A DNA stretch of 57,378 nucleotides, taken from assembly GCA_024195585.1 (NCBI GenBank), contig SWBL01000329.1, forward strand, positions 1 to 57,378. Direction: 5' to 3'. Positions 1 to 11,750 of the stretch are shown piece by piece. This DNA comes from Aureobasidium sp. EXF-3400 (Eukaryota > Ascomycota > Dothideomycetes > Dothideales > Saccotheciaceae). The notes beneath the pieces are model-generated. The model was not told the DNA's origin, did not search any database, and saw nothing but the letters and a program-made list of their open reading frames with translations. Position 1 is the stretch's first letter; every line of letters starts with the position of its first letter. Position numbers and translations under genes: made by a program.

Positions 1-660
1 TAAGCTATAATCCTAGGACTAGGGTTAGCCCTATAATAATAAAGCTAGAACTATATTTAGCTACTATAAGTCTTTTAGTTATATACTCTATAGATATCTA
101 TTATCTAACTTAATATAGTCTTAAATATAATAGTAATCTATAGTATAATATTTTATGCATATATCTTATAGATAAGTATTTAATAGTAAAAAGACTTATA
201 AGCATAGAGTATTAATTAAAATACTCTACTATATAAGACGCCTTTCTAGCTATATCTATCCTATTATAAGCCTAGAGATCCTAACTATATTATCTTATAG
301 AAAGATTTGTTAATAAATACCTAGATAGCCTTTCTATTAGTATATTAGTTACTATCTTTAGTAGGTTTATAATATTTAGTATATCTCTATACTCTTCTTT
401 AGTTAAGGATAAAAGCTTATATCTAGCTATAAGTACCTTACTTTAATATATTATTATTTATAATAATATACTTACCTATCCTATTCTTCTTAGTACTTAC
501 TATTAGGTATAAGTTCTAGGATAGATCTAACTTTGTTAAGTATAAGAAAATAGACTTCTCTACTAGATCCTTAGCCGAAATTCCGAATAAAGCTACTACC
601 TCTAGGCTTTAGGAAAAGGTAGAAAAGTATATATAAGAACCGAATATCTAGTAGCTATTT
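1..660. repeat. TA-saturated RIP-type relic at the left edge
   Basis: The first ~480 bases are almost free of CA and TG dinucleotides while TA steps are everywhere. That is the product expected when repeat-induced point mutation turns CpA into TpA on both strands of a duplicated sequence. The bias fades between about 540 and 870, where ordinary composition returns. No open frame survives, so the parent element (probably a transposon) cannot be named. The block runs off the left edge. Confidence 0.8.
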
Positions 661-1199
661 AAATTGTGTTTAATGTTTTATTTCCTCGGTAGGCAGAATT
701 ACGAAACGTTTATGTTCGATGTAGACTTTTTAGTATCTCCTAAGCGTTATAAGATATGTCTGCACTTTAAAGAATAGCGATCTATGTTATTCCTAGGCCT
801 ACTGCTAATGTATTTCTTGCTAAGTGGCCTGCTTAGGTATTATTCCACTGTGGTGTGTTAATGAATGATAAACAACAGGCTGTTAACTAGTGGCAATGTC
901 GATTAGAGCGAAATTCAGTGGTGAATCCTTTTGTGACGAGTTTAAGTAAGATGTCATGAATGCCGATCATTGGCATTCGGGTACAGGCAAATTAATGCTC
1001 AGATAACGAACATAGGGTCAACGCTTCTTGTTTGCTTTGCGCGATAAGGATGGGCCAGCTTATCGGTACTTTCGGCCACGACCCGACGCCGCATCTTCAT
1101 TTGGATGGGATCATCCTCTGCATCACGGTTTCGATATTTATGCGACGGCTTCCTTTGCAACAATCGTGTTTCTCCTCTGTACCTGCTTTCTCTCCAGAT
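661..1199. other. Transition from AT-rich relic to genic DNA
   Basis: Composition moves from the RIP-like block to balanced sequence over about 200 bases. I see no coding signal. The last ~200 bases are presumably the promoter of the dihydropyrimidinase gene; no clear TATA box or other site was recognised. Confidence 0.4.
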
Positions 1200-3384
1200 A
1201 TGATATCCGCTTATGATCTCGTCGTGATCAATGGCCTTGTGGTCACCGCAGCAGATGTTTTGTGAGTCCTCCGGGTACATCACATTTACTGAGAACGAAT
1301 GACCAACGCTTGTATACAGCCAGTCCTGCATTGGTGTCAAGGATGGGAAGATATGTACTTTGGCTACCTCGTTTTCTGATGAAGAGATTGGGGATGCGCA
1401 GATAATTGATGCAGAGTAAGTGTCGGCACTTGTACCTCCATTCTTCACTGACCGGAATTACACAGAGGAGCGTTCGTGATGCCAGGTGGCGTCGATGCGC
1501 ATGTACACTTGTGTCAAGATCTCAAAACCGGTCTGTGACGTTATCAGGATCACTTCCAGTCTCTAGATCATTTGGCTGACTTGTTGAAATAAGGAATCGA
1601 TGGTCTAGGTGGAGAATGTGCTGACAACTTCGAGACGGGATCCAGAAGCGCTGCTGCAGGCGGGACTACCACTATGATAACATTTGCAACCCAGACTCGA
1701 GCTGAGGAAGATCGCAGTTTGCTAGGCGTCGTAGAGGCCTACAATTCTAGAGCAGAGGCGACTGGCAGCTATATCGATTACGGGTTTCACATCATCATTG
1801 TCCGAAATGATGCTGACATCCTGGAGCATGAGCTTCCTGTGCTTGTAGAAGACTGGGGTGTCACATCTTGCAAGCTCTTCATGACTTACGAGTCGCAGCG
1901 ATTGACGGATTCACAACTCCTCGATGTGATGCTGGCATCTCAGAAAAACGAGATCACAACAGTACGATTGATCAACAGACAAGTGCATCACAAGCTAATC
2001 ATTACAGATGATCCACGCGGAAAATGGTGACATGATCCAATGGCTGACAGAGAAGCTCGAAAGCAAAGGAATGGTTGCCCCCTACAATCATGCTTTGTCG
2101 CGGCCGCCTGTGGTCGAGATGGAGGCCACAAATCGGGCGATCGCTCTTGCAGGCTTGATCAAGAATCCTATACTATTCGTCCATATCGGCTCTCCTGTAC
2201 AGTGACACTTCCATAAATTCTATGATCTTTACTTACCAAGATAGCTTGCTGCAAGCAACGTGCGCAATGCGCAAACTCAGGGAATGCCAGTCTATGCCGA
2301 GACTTGTCCACAGTATCTGAATCTGACTTACGATGATCTTGTCAGCAGATTTTACCACCCACAACAAAGTCCCGGCTGACATCCCGCAGCAAAAATTTCA
2401 CTCGCCGACCTGCTTTGAGAATAGCAAACACGTCTGCTCCCCGCCTCCCCCTCCCGAAACCTCTGACCAGGATGAGCTCTACGTGTAAGTCTTGATAACC
2501 TCAAAACCTTGTTATGGCCATTGGTGTCCGCTGACAAAAGAAGTGGTCTTCACAGCGGCACATTCACGATCTTCTCATCTGATCGTTGTCCTTTCCGATA
2601 CGATCATCCACACGGTAAGCCGACTGGAGTGCTTGAAGATCCCGTCAGTATGGAAGGCGAACATGCCTGTAAAGGCGAGGCGTTGCAGAGTCTGGTCTCT
2701 CGTAAGCCTGGTTCTTTCCGCTTCATCCCAAATGGTATTCCAGGGGTCGAAACGAGATTGCCCTTGTTGTACACAGGAGGACTAGCAACTGGCAAGATAA
2801 CTCCTCAGAAATTCGTCGAACTCACTTCCACAAATCCTGCGAAGCTGGTCAGTGCAGCATATAGTCTGCTTGGTAGGGACAAGAGCTGATCTAATGAATT
2901 GCAGTACGGAATTTATCCGAAGAAAGGGGCGCTGATGGTAAAGTTGCTTCCAGGACTAAATATAGAGTTATGTGTCGTACTGACTAAGAGACTGTAGCCT
3001 GGATCAGATGCTGATATCGTGATCGTATGTCAGACTTGAGGTGCTCAAATAATGAAAGGCTGACTTGAGTACATGTAGTGGCATCCTAACAAGCACTTCC
3101 AGCCGTTCTTGCTATCCAATAAGATGCTTCATCATAACGTGGATTGTAAGTTGTGTTTCTGGCATCTTGTAACAAGACTGACGATACCAGATACCCCGTA
3201 CGAAGGCAAGGAGTTTGTCAATTGGCCTCGCTACACCATTCTTAGGGGTAAAGTGATTTGGGCTCATGGCGAGCTTAAAGGCAAGCCCTACGATGGTGAG
3301 TATTTGAGGCGCGGACCGAGCTACTTCGGCACGGGTCCAAAAGGCAGTCGCGCGGATTACAAGAGAACTGCGACCTGGCTTTGA
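1200..3384 (+). CDS. Dihydropyrimidinase / D-hydantoinase-type amidohydrolase
   Basis: Predicted 532-residue cyclic amidohydrolase that opens 5,6-dihydropyrimidine or hydantoin rings, the second step of reductive pyrimidine breakdown. Twelve exons close in frame: 1200-1261, 1320-1415, 1466-1530, 1594-1961, 2008-2196, 2245-2340, 2390-2484, 2541-2847, 2905-2937, 2998-3024, 3079-3145, 3191-3384. Visible landmarks are the metal-binding HVH after MPGGVDA, the carbamylated lysine in SCKLF, the histidines in MIHAENGD and FVHIGSP, and the metal Asp in SSDRCPF. The residue after that Asp is Arg where relatives usually have His. The C-terminal YTPYEG...RGKVIW is typical of the family. Introns after exons 3 and 6 have weak donors (GTCTGT, GTCAGC). 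The gene begins only ~0.5 kb from the RIP relic but has no stop or frameshift, so it looks intact. It could instead act on hydantoins. Confidence 0.87.
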
Positions 3385-4233
3385 TTGTGTTTTATCTGGT
3401 TTGGGTTGTCTCTTCGGCTTGACGAGGATTGAATAACGTACGCCTGCATTGTCCAAGCCACATTGAGACCATGTAATATCTTCTCTCAGGCTCTCCACAT
3501 GCTTCGTCAAAGTCTTCGCAAGCTTTTGCATGGAAATCTGCGGATCTGGTTGTGTGCAAGGACTGCCAAGTGAAGTTGGTTGTTTGAGGTGTGCACGTGG
3601 TGTGGTTAGCGCGGGACCGGCATCCGGGCCACTGTGCACCCGGGAGAAGTTATGAAGATTTATGCAACCTCCAAGCAACGCGGCAGCCCGCAAAGCCGCC
3701 GAACTCATTGTACGACCAGTCACGACACATCCTGCTTTCATTTTGTCGCACCCATGCGTCGCGTCGACGGACATGATATGAGCCAAGTCTTGTCAATGCG
3801 TGTCAAGCCAACTGTTGAAGATGGCTAGACCTGCAATTTGCTTACTCCAGGAATGCACCGTTTGCACAAATAGACTTTCCGGGATAGCTTGGTACCGTTG
3901 AGCAAGATTAGCAGTTGCCATGGACAAACAGCCAAGGAAGTCATAAGTTGCACGAGGGGCAGCCCCCATTGAGATCGTCGCGCTGAGATGACTATCGTGC
4001 TCTGTCGCTTCGCTGCTCCCACCTTATACACACCACTATAACAGGCTGAACGCTGCCTTCCAGCTCCATAGCGACTTTCTCGGCGACGACTTGGTCCTCA
4101 GTGGCTTACAGGAACAGCCGCCGACGAACGACAACACCGACCATTCAGATCGCGACGGCGACTCTATACTGGTCGCGCTTGCCTCGACCGTTCGACGACC
4201 CTTTCCTGGCCCCGAGTAACGCAACACACGACC
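3385..4233. other. Intergenic, upstream of the FUSC-like gene
   Basis: Holds the 3' end of the dihydropyrimidinase transcript and the promoter/5' leader of the membrane-protein gene on the same strand. The long minus-strand open frame here (3112-3786) matches no family and partly overlies the last dihydropyrimidinase exons. I see no other gene. Confidence 0.4.
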
Positions 4234-7200
4234 ATGTTGTCTGGACGTGAGGCCAGCGGCTCGCCCACCGAGAAAGAGTCGCAAAACGGCAATTCGTCGT
4301 CCCTGCAGGAGACCAACACAAATGCGACAGCAAAGACAACGAGCCCGGAGCGAAAGAAGAAGAAGATGCCGCCATTCTTCGACCACTTCAATGCACACGA
4401 CCTCAAGGTTTTGTTCCGCTGCTCGGTCGCCTTTTGGGTCGCGTCACTGCTCATCGTCATCGATCCTACACTGAAAGCCTTCGGCAATGCTACCTTCTTC
4501 GGCTGCCTTACCGTCGTGTTCTTGCCTCCCTCTGGCGTCATTCTGGTCACTCTCTTGGGAGGCTTCACTATGATCTTGGGCATGGCTTTGGGTTGGGCCT
4601 GGGGTGTCATAACCATGAAAGCCGCGCAAGCAACTAGACCGCAAGCAGAGACTCAAGCCAGGCTACAGGCTTTGGGGGCTCAAGCAGCTAGAAACACCGG
4701 TCCAACACCCTATCCTGCTGCACAAATCTTGATTTTCAACGGTTTCATGCTGGATACTCGTATCACTGTTACCTTTTTCTGCATGCTATGCTTGTTTATC
4801 TATCTCATGGCAAGACTGAGAGTCAAAGTGCCCAAGCTTGCGCTGACTTGCATATTCGCATGGATCGTTTCTGATGTCTTCCTTACCATCGGACCTCTAC
4901 TCCCTAATTTCCAAGGCACAATACCCCAAGTCCTCATCAAACCGGCCGCTGCTGGTATCGCCATTAGTATTGCTTGCTCCATGCTCATCTTTCCCGAGTC
5001 AACCTCACACATGACGCTTTATAACATGCACAAGCTTGTCACGTCCATGGCTGGCTGTCTTGATCTTACAAGAGGCTTTCTCGAGAATTATCCAGATACA
5101 TCGCACTTGGTGCCCATGCAGTCCTTGCGAGCCGGAGTCCTTGGAGGCTGGGCTGCTCTGGAGCCTTCATTCGGCTTCCTGTCTTTCGACGTTTCTTTCG
5201 GTTACTGGAGCGCTCAAGACATCGCTTCAATGAGGGAGCCAATTCGCCGCGTCATGATTGGCTCCATGAGTTTACTCGCGTTCGAAATTCTCCAAGGCCG
5301 GTCCCGGGAAAAAGTAAAGCAGCTCAAATCGACTGATCCTAGGAAACAAGAGCTGGCTCAAGCAGAGGACAATGAGAAGAAGCACATGTACGGAAAACAT
5401 CAGGTCATGCAGAGTCTCAACCTCATCGACTCACTCGGCGAGCCAGAAGTCGGCCAGTCTGTTTCCAACTCGTATCAAGCATTATCGCAAGCTAGCAATC
5501 CTCTGCTCGAAGCTTGCAAGAATGCATTTCAAGCCATAACTCACAGCATTCACGAGAACAACACCAGATCATGGTTTGGCAGGATGTCGGCCGACGAATT
5601 CGCCCAGATGAGACAATCGCATGTTGACGCGCTCCAACATCTGCGTGAAGAGAGGTCAAAGTTTCCTAACGTCGCCAACGAAGCGCTCTTCGCCTTCCAT
5701 AAACACCTGTTCGACGAGAATGGTAGATTCCATGGCCAGTCATCCGAACGGCACAAGTTAACCGGCATGTTCTTCGGCTTCAACTTTGAGGATCGTCTCT
5801 TGATATTGGCTGCAGCTCTCGACAGAGCTTTGGAGCAAGTCACTCTCATTGAGCAGGAACGTACACGAGTGCGATTGTGGTTGCCGACCAATCTGCGAAA
5901 ATTTGGTGCCTGGGCATTTGGTGGTTCACGTGCACCAGCTATCGCAGCTCCCACTGTTGACGATATGCCTCAAGCAGACAAGGCCACAATTGAGGAAGTA
6001 CAACAAAGTTTCAGACGATTGCACAAGCCGGCAAGGAAGCGCAACAAGGTTTCCTCCATCATCCTGGGCTTTGGACACTGGTTGAGCAACGACGAGGGTG
6101 TCTTTGCGCTCCGGATAGTGATCGCCACTCTTGCAGCTGGCATACCTGCTGTTTGCACTACATCAGCCGGTTTCTTCTATCGCGAGAAGGGACTATGGGC
6201 CCTGATCATGGCACAAACGGGTGCAGCAACTTTCTCTGCTGAGTTCAATTTTGCGTTTATCACTAGAATCTTTGGAACCATTGCTGGAGGTGTAATGGGC
6301 ATGCTAGGATGGTAAGTTGCCCAAACCAAAATCATGATATCACTTGCGAGGATTGCTAACAAGAGTTAGGTATATTGGAAGCGGACATGGTCCCGGTAAT
6401 CCTTACGGCCTCGGGGCTATACTCGTTCCCATTTCCGTGATCCTCATGTACTTGCGCTTGTATACTCCACCTCAGCTCATGCAAGCAGTCATGATTGGTG
6501 GTTCGACGTGCATCTTGGTTATTGGATATGGCTACATCGACACTCACCTGCCAACGTACGGTAATCCTGGATGGGGATACGAGGTCTTCTGGCGTCGTAC
6601 GGTTCTGGTGCTAGTCGGATTCGCTATAAGTTTTATCGTCACGCTTCTTCCCTGGCCTTCATCGCTGTCGCGAAACATTGCCCGCAGACTCTCTAGTGTA
6701 TTGGACCGGGAGGCCGATCACTATGCTGCCTTGCTTTCTTCGTGGTCTGACCTTGAGAGTCATGACAAACACACTGTTGCAGTCGAGGCGGTGACGATTC
6801 AACTGGCTGGAGAACTCGGTGCTTTGGCAAACCCGATCGGAAGTCTGAAGTTTGAGCTGTCGTCCAGTGTCTTTGACTCGGTAACTTGTGACCGCATCAG
6901 ATCTATCACCGAGTTCATCAACTACCAGCTTGCTCACTTGCACATTCGAGCTGCTACGCTTTCTCCCGAACTGCGTCACCGATTTGCCATAGCGTCTGGC
7001 ATACTCGATCACCGCTCCATTGGAGATGTCATGGTTGTTCTCAGCATCGTTGCACAGAGTTTGAAAACCGGCGACCCTTTGCCTGCGCGATTGCCAACAC
7101 CATTGCTTACGAAATGCTTGGAACATGGACATGGCACTTCTCTCGAGGATCTGACCATCGAAGTATTGAAGAAGGAAGGCGTAAGAGGATATACTGTCTG

Positions 7201-7309
7201 TATGAGCGCATACCTCGGATTCTTATCAGGCGTGGACGAGCTTGTTCTCGCGCTCAAAGAAGCTGTTGGTGAAGCACATCACATCCCCGACGACCTTAAG
7301 CTCGCCTGA
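4234..7309 (+). CDS. FUSC/ArAE_2-type putative ER or plasma-membrane transporter
   Basis: Predicted 1005-residue membrane protein encoded by two exons, 4234-6311 and 6370-7309; the 58-base intron joins MLGW to YIGSGHGPG in frame. The order fits the fungal ArAE_2_N (DUF2422) plus ArAE_2 (DUF2421) family, related to fusaric-acid-resistance and aromatic-acid exporters. There is a disordered lysine-rich N-terminus (ERKKKK), a first hydrophobic bundle at about residues 55-260, a long soluble middle, a second bundle at about 620-820, and a soluble C-terminal domain. The substrate cannot be read from sequence; export of aromatic or other organic acids is a family-level guess. The ATG at 4234 opens a frame that continues without break to the intron. 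Confidence 0.85.
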
Positions 7310-7382
7310 AAGTGATGACCCTCTTTACACCATAATTCGTAATAACATATGTGTTGATGCCTTTCTTTCTTGTTCTTGTCAA

Positions 7383-8070
7383 CTACTTCCACAGATTCCA
7401 CAATGTATAGCCATCGCTAGTCTCTAGGAGATCTCGAAAAGTCCTGAATCTGCTACCTCGACAATCTTCTGGCGACACACAATACTGTGGTATCCACTCG
7501 ACCCACTCTGGATACAGCAATGGCAACTCCTTCCACAAGTCAATGTCTTGCCCCCAAATGTGCATGGTCTGCACCTCTATTCCCCTCAACTCTGCGATCC
7601 AGTCCACCAGCCTTTGCATCGCATGATGTTCGACAGGTATCTGCTTGACAAAGTTGAAGAGCTCGGACCATACTGTCCAAAGAGCACCATATGAGTACTT
7701 TTCCGTGTGTCGCAGCAACGGATCAGGGGTCATGGAAAGAAAGAGCCCATTTGTCGCATGCGCAGCTTGCGAAGCCGAAGTGGCGCGGCTCTGATGGAAG
7801 AGTTAGTCTTTGTGAACACGATGTGCCACGGCCGAAACATGCATAGTCTTCGTTTGGTACATTGATAAGGCTGACAAGGATATTGAACATTTCGGTCTCT
7901 GGCGGCCGCGTCTCGTCGCTCTCAGAATGGATTGGAATAGGTGGATAGCCACATATCGCCTTGAGGGCAGAATTCGTCATGTCGAATTTTGGTCTAATCC
8001 GTTCCATCCTGTCATACAGACTTTCATCTTCTTGAAAGAGAGTCTCATGTAGCTGCAGAAGCTCATCCAT
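7383..8070 (-). CDS. DUF3632-like fungal protein
   Basis: Predicted 205-residue soluble protein in two exons, 8070-7861 and 7790-7383. The 70-base intron has a weak donor (GTACCA) but a good GACTAAC branch site just before its CAG acceptor, and its phases close. The second exon carries the block ALWTVWSELFNFVKQIP, EHHAMQRLVDWIAELR and IWGQDIDLWKELPLL, which I recognise from the fungal DUF3632 family. No signal peptide or membrane segment is visible. Function is unknown. It is convergent with the FUSC-like gene, with stop codons about 75 bases apart. Its N-terminus is short for the family, so a further 5' exon is possible. Confidence 0.6.
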
Positions 8071-9662
8071 GATACTGATGAAGATTCACGACAGTGGGGA
8101 CAAGCATGACACAATGTTTTCGTTTGAGGCAGGGTTACCCTATCAGCCACCTTCAGGGTGAAAGGAATTACCAAAGGAACTTGATTTTTTGACCACTGGC
8201 GTTTGGCACGGTTATATACCAAATTCGCCAAGCAAAGCCTTGGCTTTTGGTTAGCTAAACCCCAAAGATATTCCAAATCCCAAAGATATCGCTTTGTATG
8301 CCATCAAAAAGTACAATTGCTTTGTATGCCATTGAGAAGTACAACACGAAGGAATGATGTAGGTAACAATAAAGCAAGTTCTAAATCTGATGGAGAGGTG
8401 ATGGGGTGTAAACTTGCCGTTTGACCAATCCCTCTATTCGTTATATTCTCACCTGTCCGATCATCCATTACTATTCACGCTGCTTCTTGTACGTATTTCA
8501 AGCAGTTGTTTGCACAGTTCAGCATTTTGCGGATTCAATCCTGTCTGCGCAGAATGTAAAGTGGCAGGATGCCTCACTGCTTCATGAACAAGTCAAATTA
8601 CTCTAACTCACAACTGTCTCAATCATGCTAATTCCACAAGCAATATGACCAAACTCTTAAGAGTAACAGCACATATCCACTTACTATTAACATCGGTCGA
8701 CGCACGAAAGCAGTTGTCAATGTGCCTGCATCTTCTCAGATCGAATGGTTTGGAGACGTGAGCTGATTAAGGGCGACAGCGTCCTGATTACACACTGCAG
8801 GACAACAGGATGAGAAAGGAAGAGACAACGATGCTTTCCGAGTCTCACTCAAGGCGTTGTTAACAAAGAGGACAACAGCATTTTCGAAGCAGCGTCACAT
8901 ATGAGGCGAACCAGGATCATCACAATCAAGTCTTTGCTCAGCCATGATCCCCGCAGGGCTTCCAAAGCAGTTGACGGTATGCTCACCTCGGATGTCATTC
9001 CATCGAGACGCACTCTACGATGGATACTCGTTTGCTTTCTAAATAGCTTGATCGAATCAGATCAAATCAAGTCGGAGGCTTTACTCTGGGGTCCTTCTTA
9101 GGCCGGAAATTTCAAGCAAGCTGCGACCGTTCGCAATCGGAGCATCGTTTTGAACTGGGTTGCAAACTGGAGACCATGACCTATAAAGGACTGGAGGTGG
9201 GGTTCAGAACCGGCGAGACTAGTCTAGAGAAAAGGATGACTGGAAATCTCGGGGCGATCTTCCATGCAATAAGAATCACCATGTGTTACAGCACTACTCG
9301 AGGACAATACCAAGCTTGGAAACGCGAGATCAAGTTGCCGGAGATGGGTGGATGGTGAAAGACCCACAGCCATCCCCAGACGTCCGACGTTGTAGCTTTC
9401 TGCTCCTCCACAAATTGTCGGTTCTGAATCCTAAAGCGTCACCGTTAACGCTGTCTATTGGATGTCTCGGAAGATAAAATACTCTTGCCAACCGTTTTCC
9501 ATATGCCGTTTATAACGGCGAAGAGATAATGGCCCAGAGCGTCATGACCCTGCGAACTCAAAATTTTCAGGTCAGTCATATACGCTCAACAATAATCGTA
9601 CATCAACAAAATCCACAGGAGGTCTTGACAATATCCTGTCGCTGGAAAACCTACATCCCGGC
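8071..9662. other. 1.6 kb intergenic stretch
   Basis: No reading frame here resembles a known protein. It should hold the promoter of the minus-strand DUF3632 gene and of the plus-strand receptor gene. The only clear structure is a set of small tandem duplications at 8261-8345, described separately. Confidence 0.4.
8261..8345. repeat. Two adjacent imperfect tandem duplications
   Basis: An 18-base unit beginning CCCAAAGATAT starts at 8261 and again at 8279. It is followed immediately by a ~28-base unit beginning GCTTTGTATGCCAT at 8291 and 8319, whose second copy ends in the same AAGTACAA. Both sit about 200-270 bases upstream of the DUF3632 start. Confidence 0.75.
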
Positions 9663-10994
9663 ATGGTGTACCGACCATCTCTACAAATACTCACACTAGC
9701 TGCAAGCATTCTGTCATGTACCGCGACCTTTGCCGCCCTTTGCTACGTCGTCTCCACACGAAGGCGGTCGCAGGAGTCGTTAAGACACGCGCTTGTGATT
9801 AACCTCTTGACCGCAGGTCAGTCAAAGACGTACTCTATACATTGTTTAACGCTGACTTTTGAAGTACAGAGTTTATCAACAGTACCAACAACAGTGTTTC
9901 AGGAGTCATCTCCCTCATGTACGCTGGTGACTTAGAAGCTGGTTCCTCTTGCACAGCTAATGGGTTTCTGGGGCAATTTTCCGTTCAAGTCAGTCTCTTG
10001 AAATCATTTGGCAAGTTGGCCGTAGTGAGTAAAAATTGCTGATGTATTGAAATTCTCAGGCTATTGACTTTGGGGTTCTCTCGATCGCGATTTCTACGCT
10101 AGCCCTAGTATACTCGCCAACACATGACTGCAAGCAGAGCCTCTTGTTCAGGTGCATTGCTTGTGGCTTAGTTTGGTTGCCAGGTCTGACGACAAGTAAG
10201 TGTTGTTGCGATCTATGTTTAGTACACGGCTAACGTATCAATTTGTAGGTTGCATCATCTTGGGCCTGCAAGCTTTTGGACCCGTCAGTGGAAACTGGTG
10301 CTGGATCAAGAAAGACAGGCTCGCGCTCCGCTACGGGCTGGCACACGGTTGGCGTTTCGGCGTCATTCTGGGAATTCTTGCGATCTACGTCTGCATTGCG
10401 AAGAAATTGTGCCGTCAGTATAGCTGGCTCCGACGACATACATACGGAGGTGATTTCGGAATCACCACAGGGTCGACCGACGCTGGGCAGACGACTCCAG
10501 TGAAGCGCGAATTTGTCACCCCCGAGCGTTCCCTGAACTACGGGCCTCTCGGGTGCGCAGGGAAGAATATCGGCATGAGCGAAATTGTCAATGTGTCTGG
10601 CGGACCACGGAGGGAAAATTTACTCCCAGTCCCGACAGCGCGCGTGGAACTTGACGGCCAGTGTATCGCCACCACTCACGACCACCAGCAAACACAAAGT
10701 CTGCTTGAACTCAAGAGTGTCCAGACATTTGATACAGAAGCCAGTCCTCAGCCCCTCCAACCCGCATTCTTCAAGGATTCCCGCATCCAGGTCGTTGTAC
10801 AGATGACTGCGTATCCAATCCTCTACGTCTTGCTCTGGATACCAGGAATCGTCAACCGTGGGATAGAGGCTTCAGGAAGAACATCAACAACCCTCCAATA
10901 TCTACAAGCTAGCACACAGCTCATTGGTCTTGTAGATACTATAATCTTTACAACCCAGCAAAGAAATCGGAAAAGAATATACCAGGAAACCTAG
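9663..10994 (+). CDS. Seven-transmembrane cAMP-receptor-like / Git3-type GPCR
   Basis: Predicted 384-residue receptor in four exons (9663-9816, 9870-9988, 10060-10195, 10249-10994), all phases closing. Seven hydrophobic segments are visible: the N-terminal LQILTLAASILSCTATFAAL, helices 2-5 over the middle exons, and two after a ~140-residue cytoplasmic loop. The pair GNWCWI and YGLAHGWRF in the helix 4-5 region is the hallmark of fungal cAMP-receptor-like and Git3 GPCRs; the last helix region includes NRGIEASG. The long third loop is polar and poorly conserved, as usual. It probably senses a nutrient or small molecule and signals through a heterotrimeric G protein; the ligand is unknown. It lies next to the catabolic-type block, which may be coincidence. 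Confidence 0.8.
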
Positions 10995-11750
10995 CCAATA
11001 GAAAGCCGGGTCTTTAACTAAAAGACCTACTAAATCTAGTAAGATAGAATCACTAATTTCTACTCAAAAGACTTTTCGAAGAATCTGTTTTATATTTTAT
11101 TCAAGTATAACCTAGTACTCTTATAACTTAAGTTATATACAGTAACACCCCTCTAGTGCAGGCTTGGCCTCGGCGACGATATCGGAGGCTCGTCCATGTC
11201 CCCGCACGGCACCGCTGTCTGTTTCCAGCAAAGTAAATCAAAGTCTGCCGCGAAACAATATCAGATACTGGAAAGGTCGACTTCTTGCAAAATGCCTCGA
11301 TCTCGAAGGCCACGAGAGTCCCTCATGTTGTTGTCGTCAACATCGATGCTTAGTCCGTTTCCCTGTTATTGTCCTTCGGGTTGTGAATCATATGCCCATG
11401 CGACCATGAGCGACCGTAAGCATTGCGTCCTCACCTCTCCAGGTGCCGTGGAGTACAAGCGATCTACGCACTGAAAATCCTGCTTCCTGTTACCCCAGCT
11501 GTGGAGCCACGCCAAACCGGAGCGATGCCAGAACCCCGCGGTGACACCGACTATGAACGTCCTGCGCCGGAAAGTCTCCACGGAGAATGACCGATGCACA
11601 GCACTCTGGAAAGTCGAAACCTACCATTCTGACCACGTTAAAGCATTGATATAGACACGACTTTGTCCTTTTGGAGACTCGACACCTTTTGCTTGATTTT
11701 CAGGTCTTTTCACTACCTTCTTCCATCACATTGCTACATACCACATCATC
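10995..11750. other. Intergenic with a short AT-rich patch
   Basis: Bases ~11000-11150 are TA-rich (a milder version of the left-edge RIP block); the rest has normal composition and no recognisable coding frame. The 3' part is the SDR promoter, and its leader just before 11751 is pyrimidine-rich. Confidence 0.4.

Noticed and set aside
3112..3786. 224-codon minus-strand frame downstream of the dihydropyrimidinase
   Set aside because: It overlaps the last dihydropyrimidinase exons in antisense and resembles no family.
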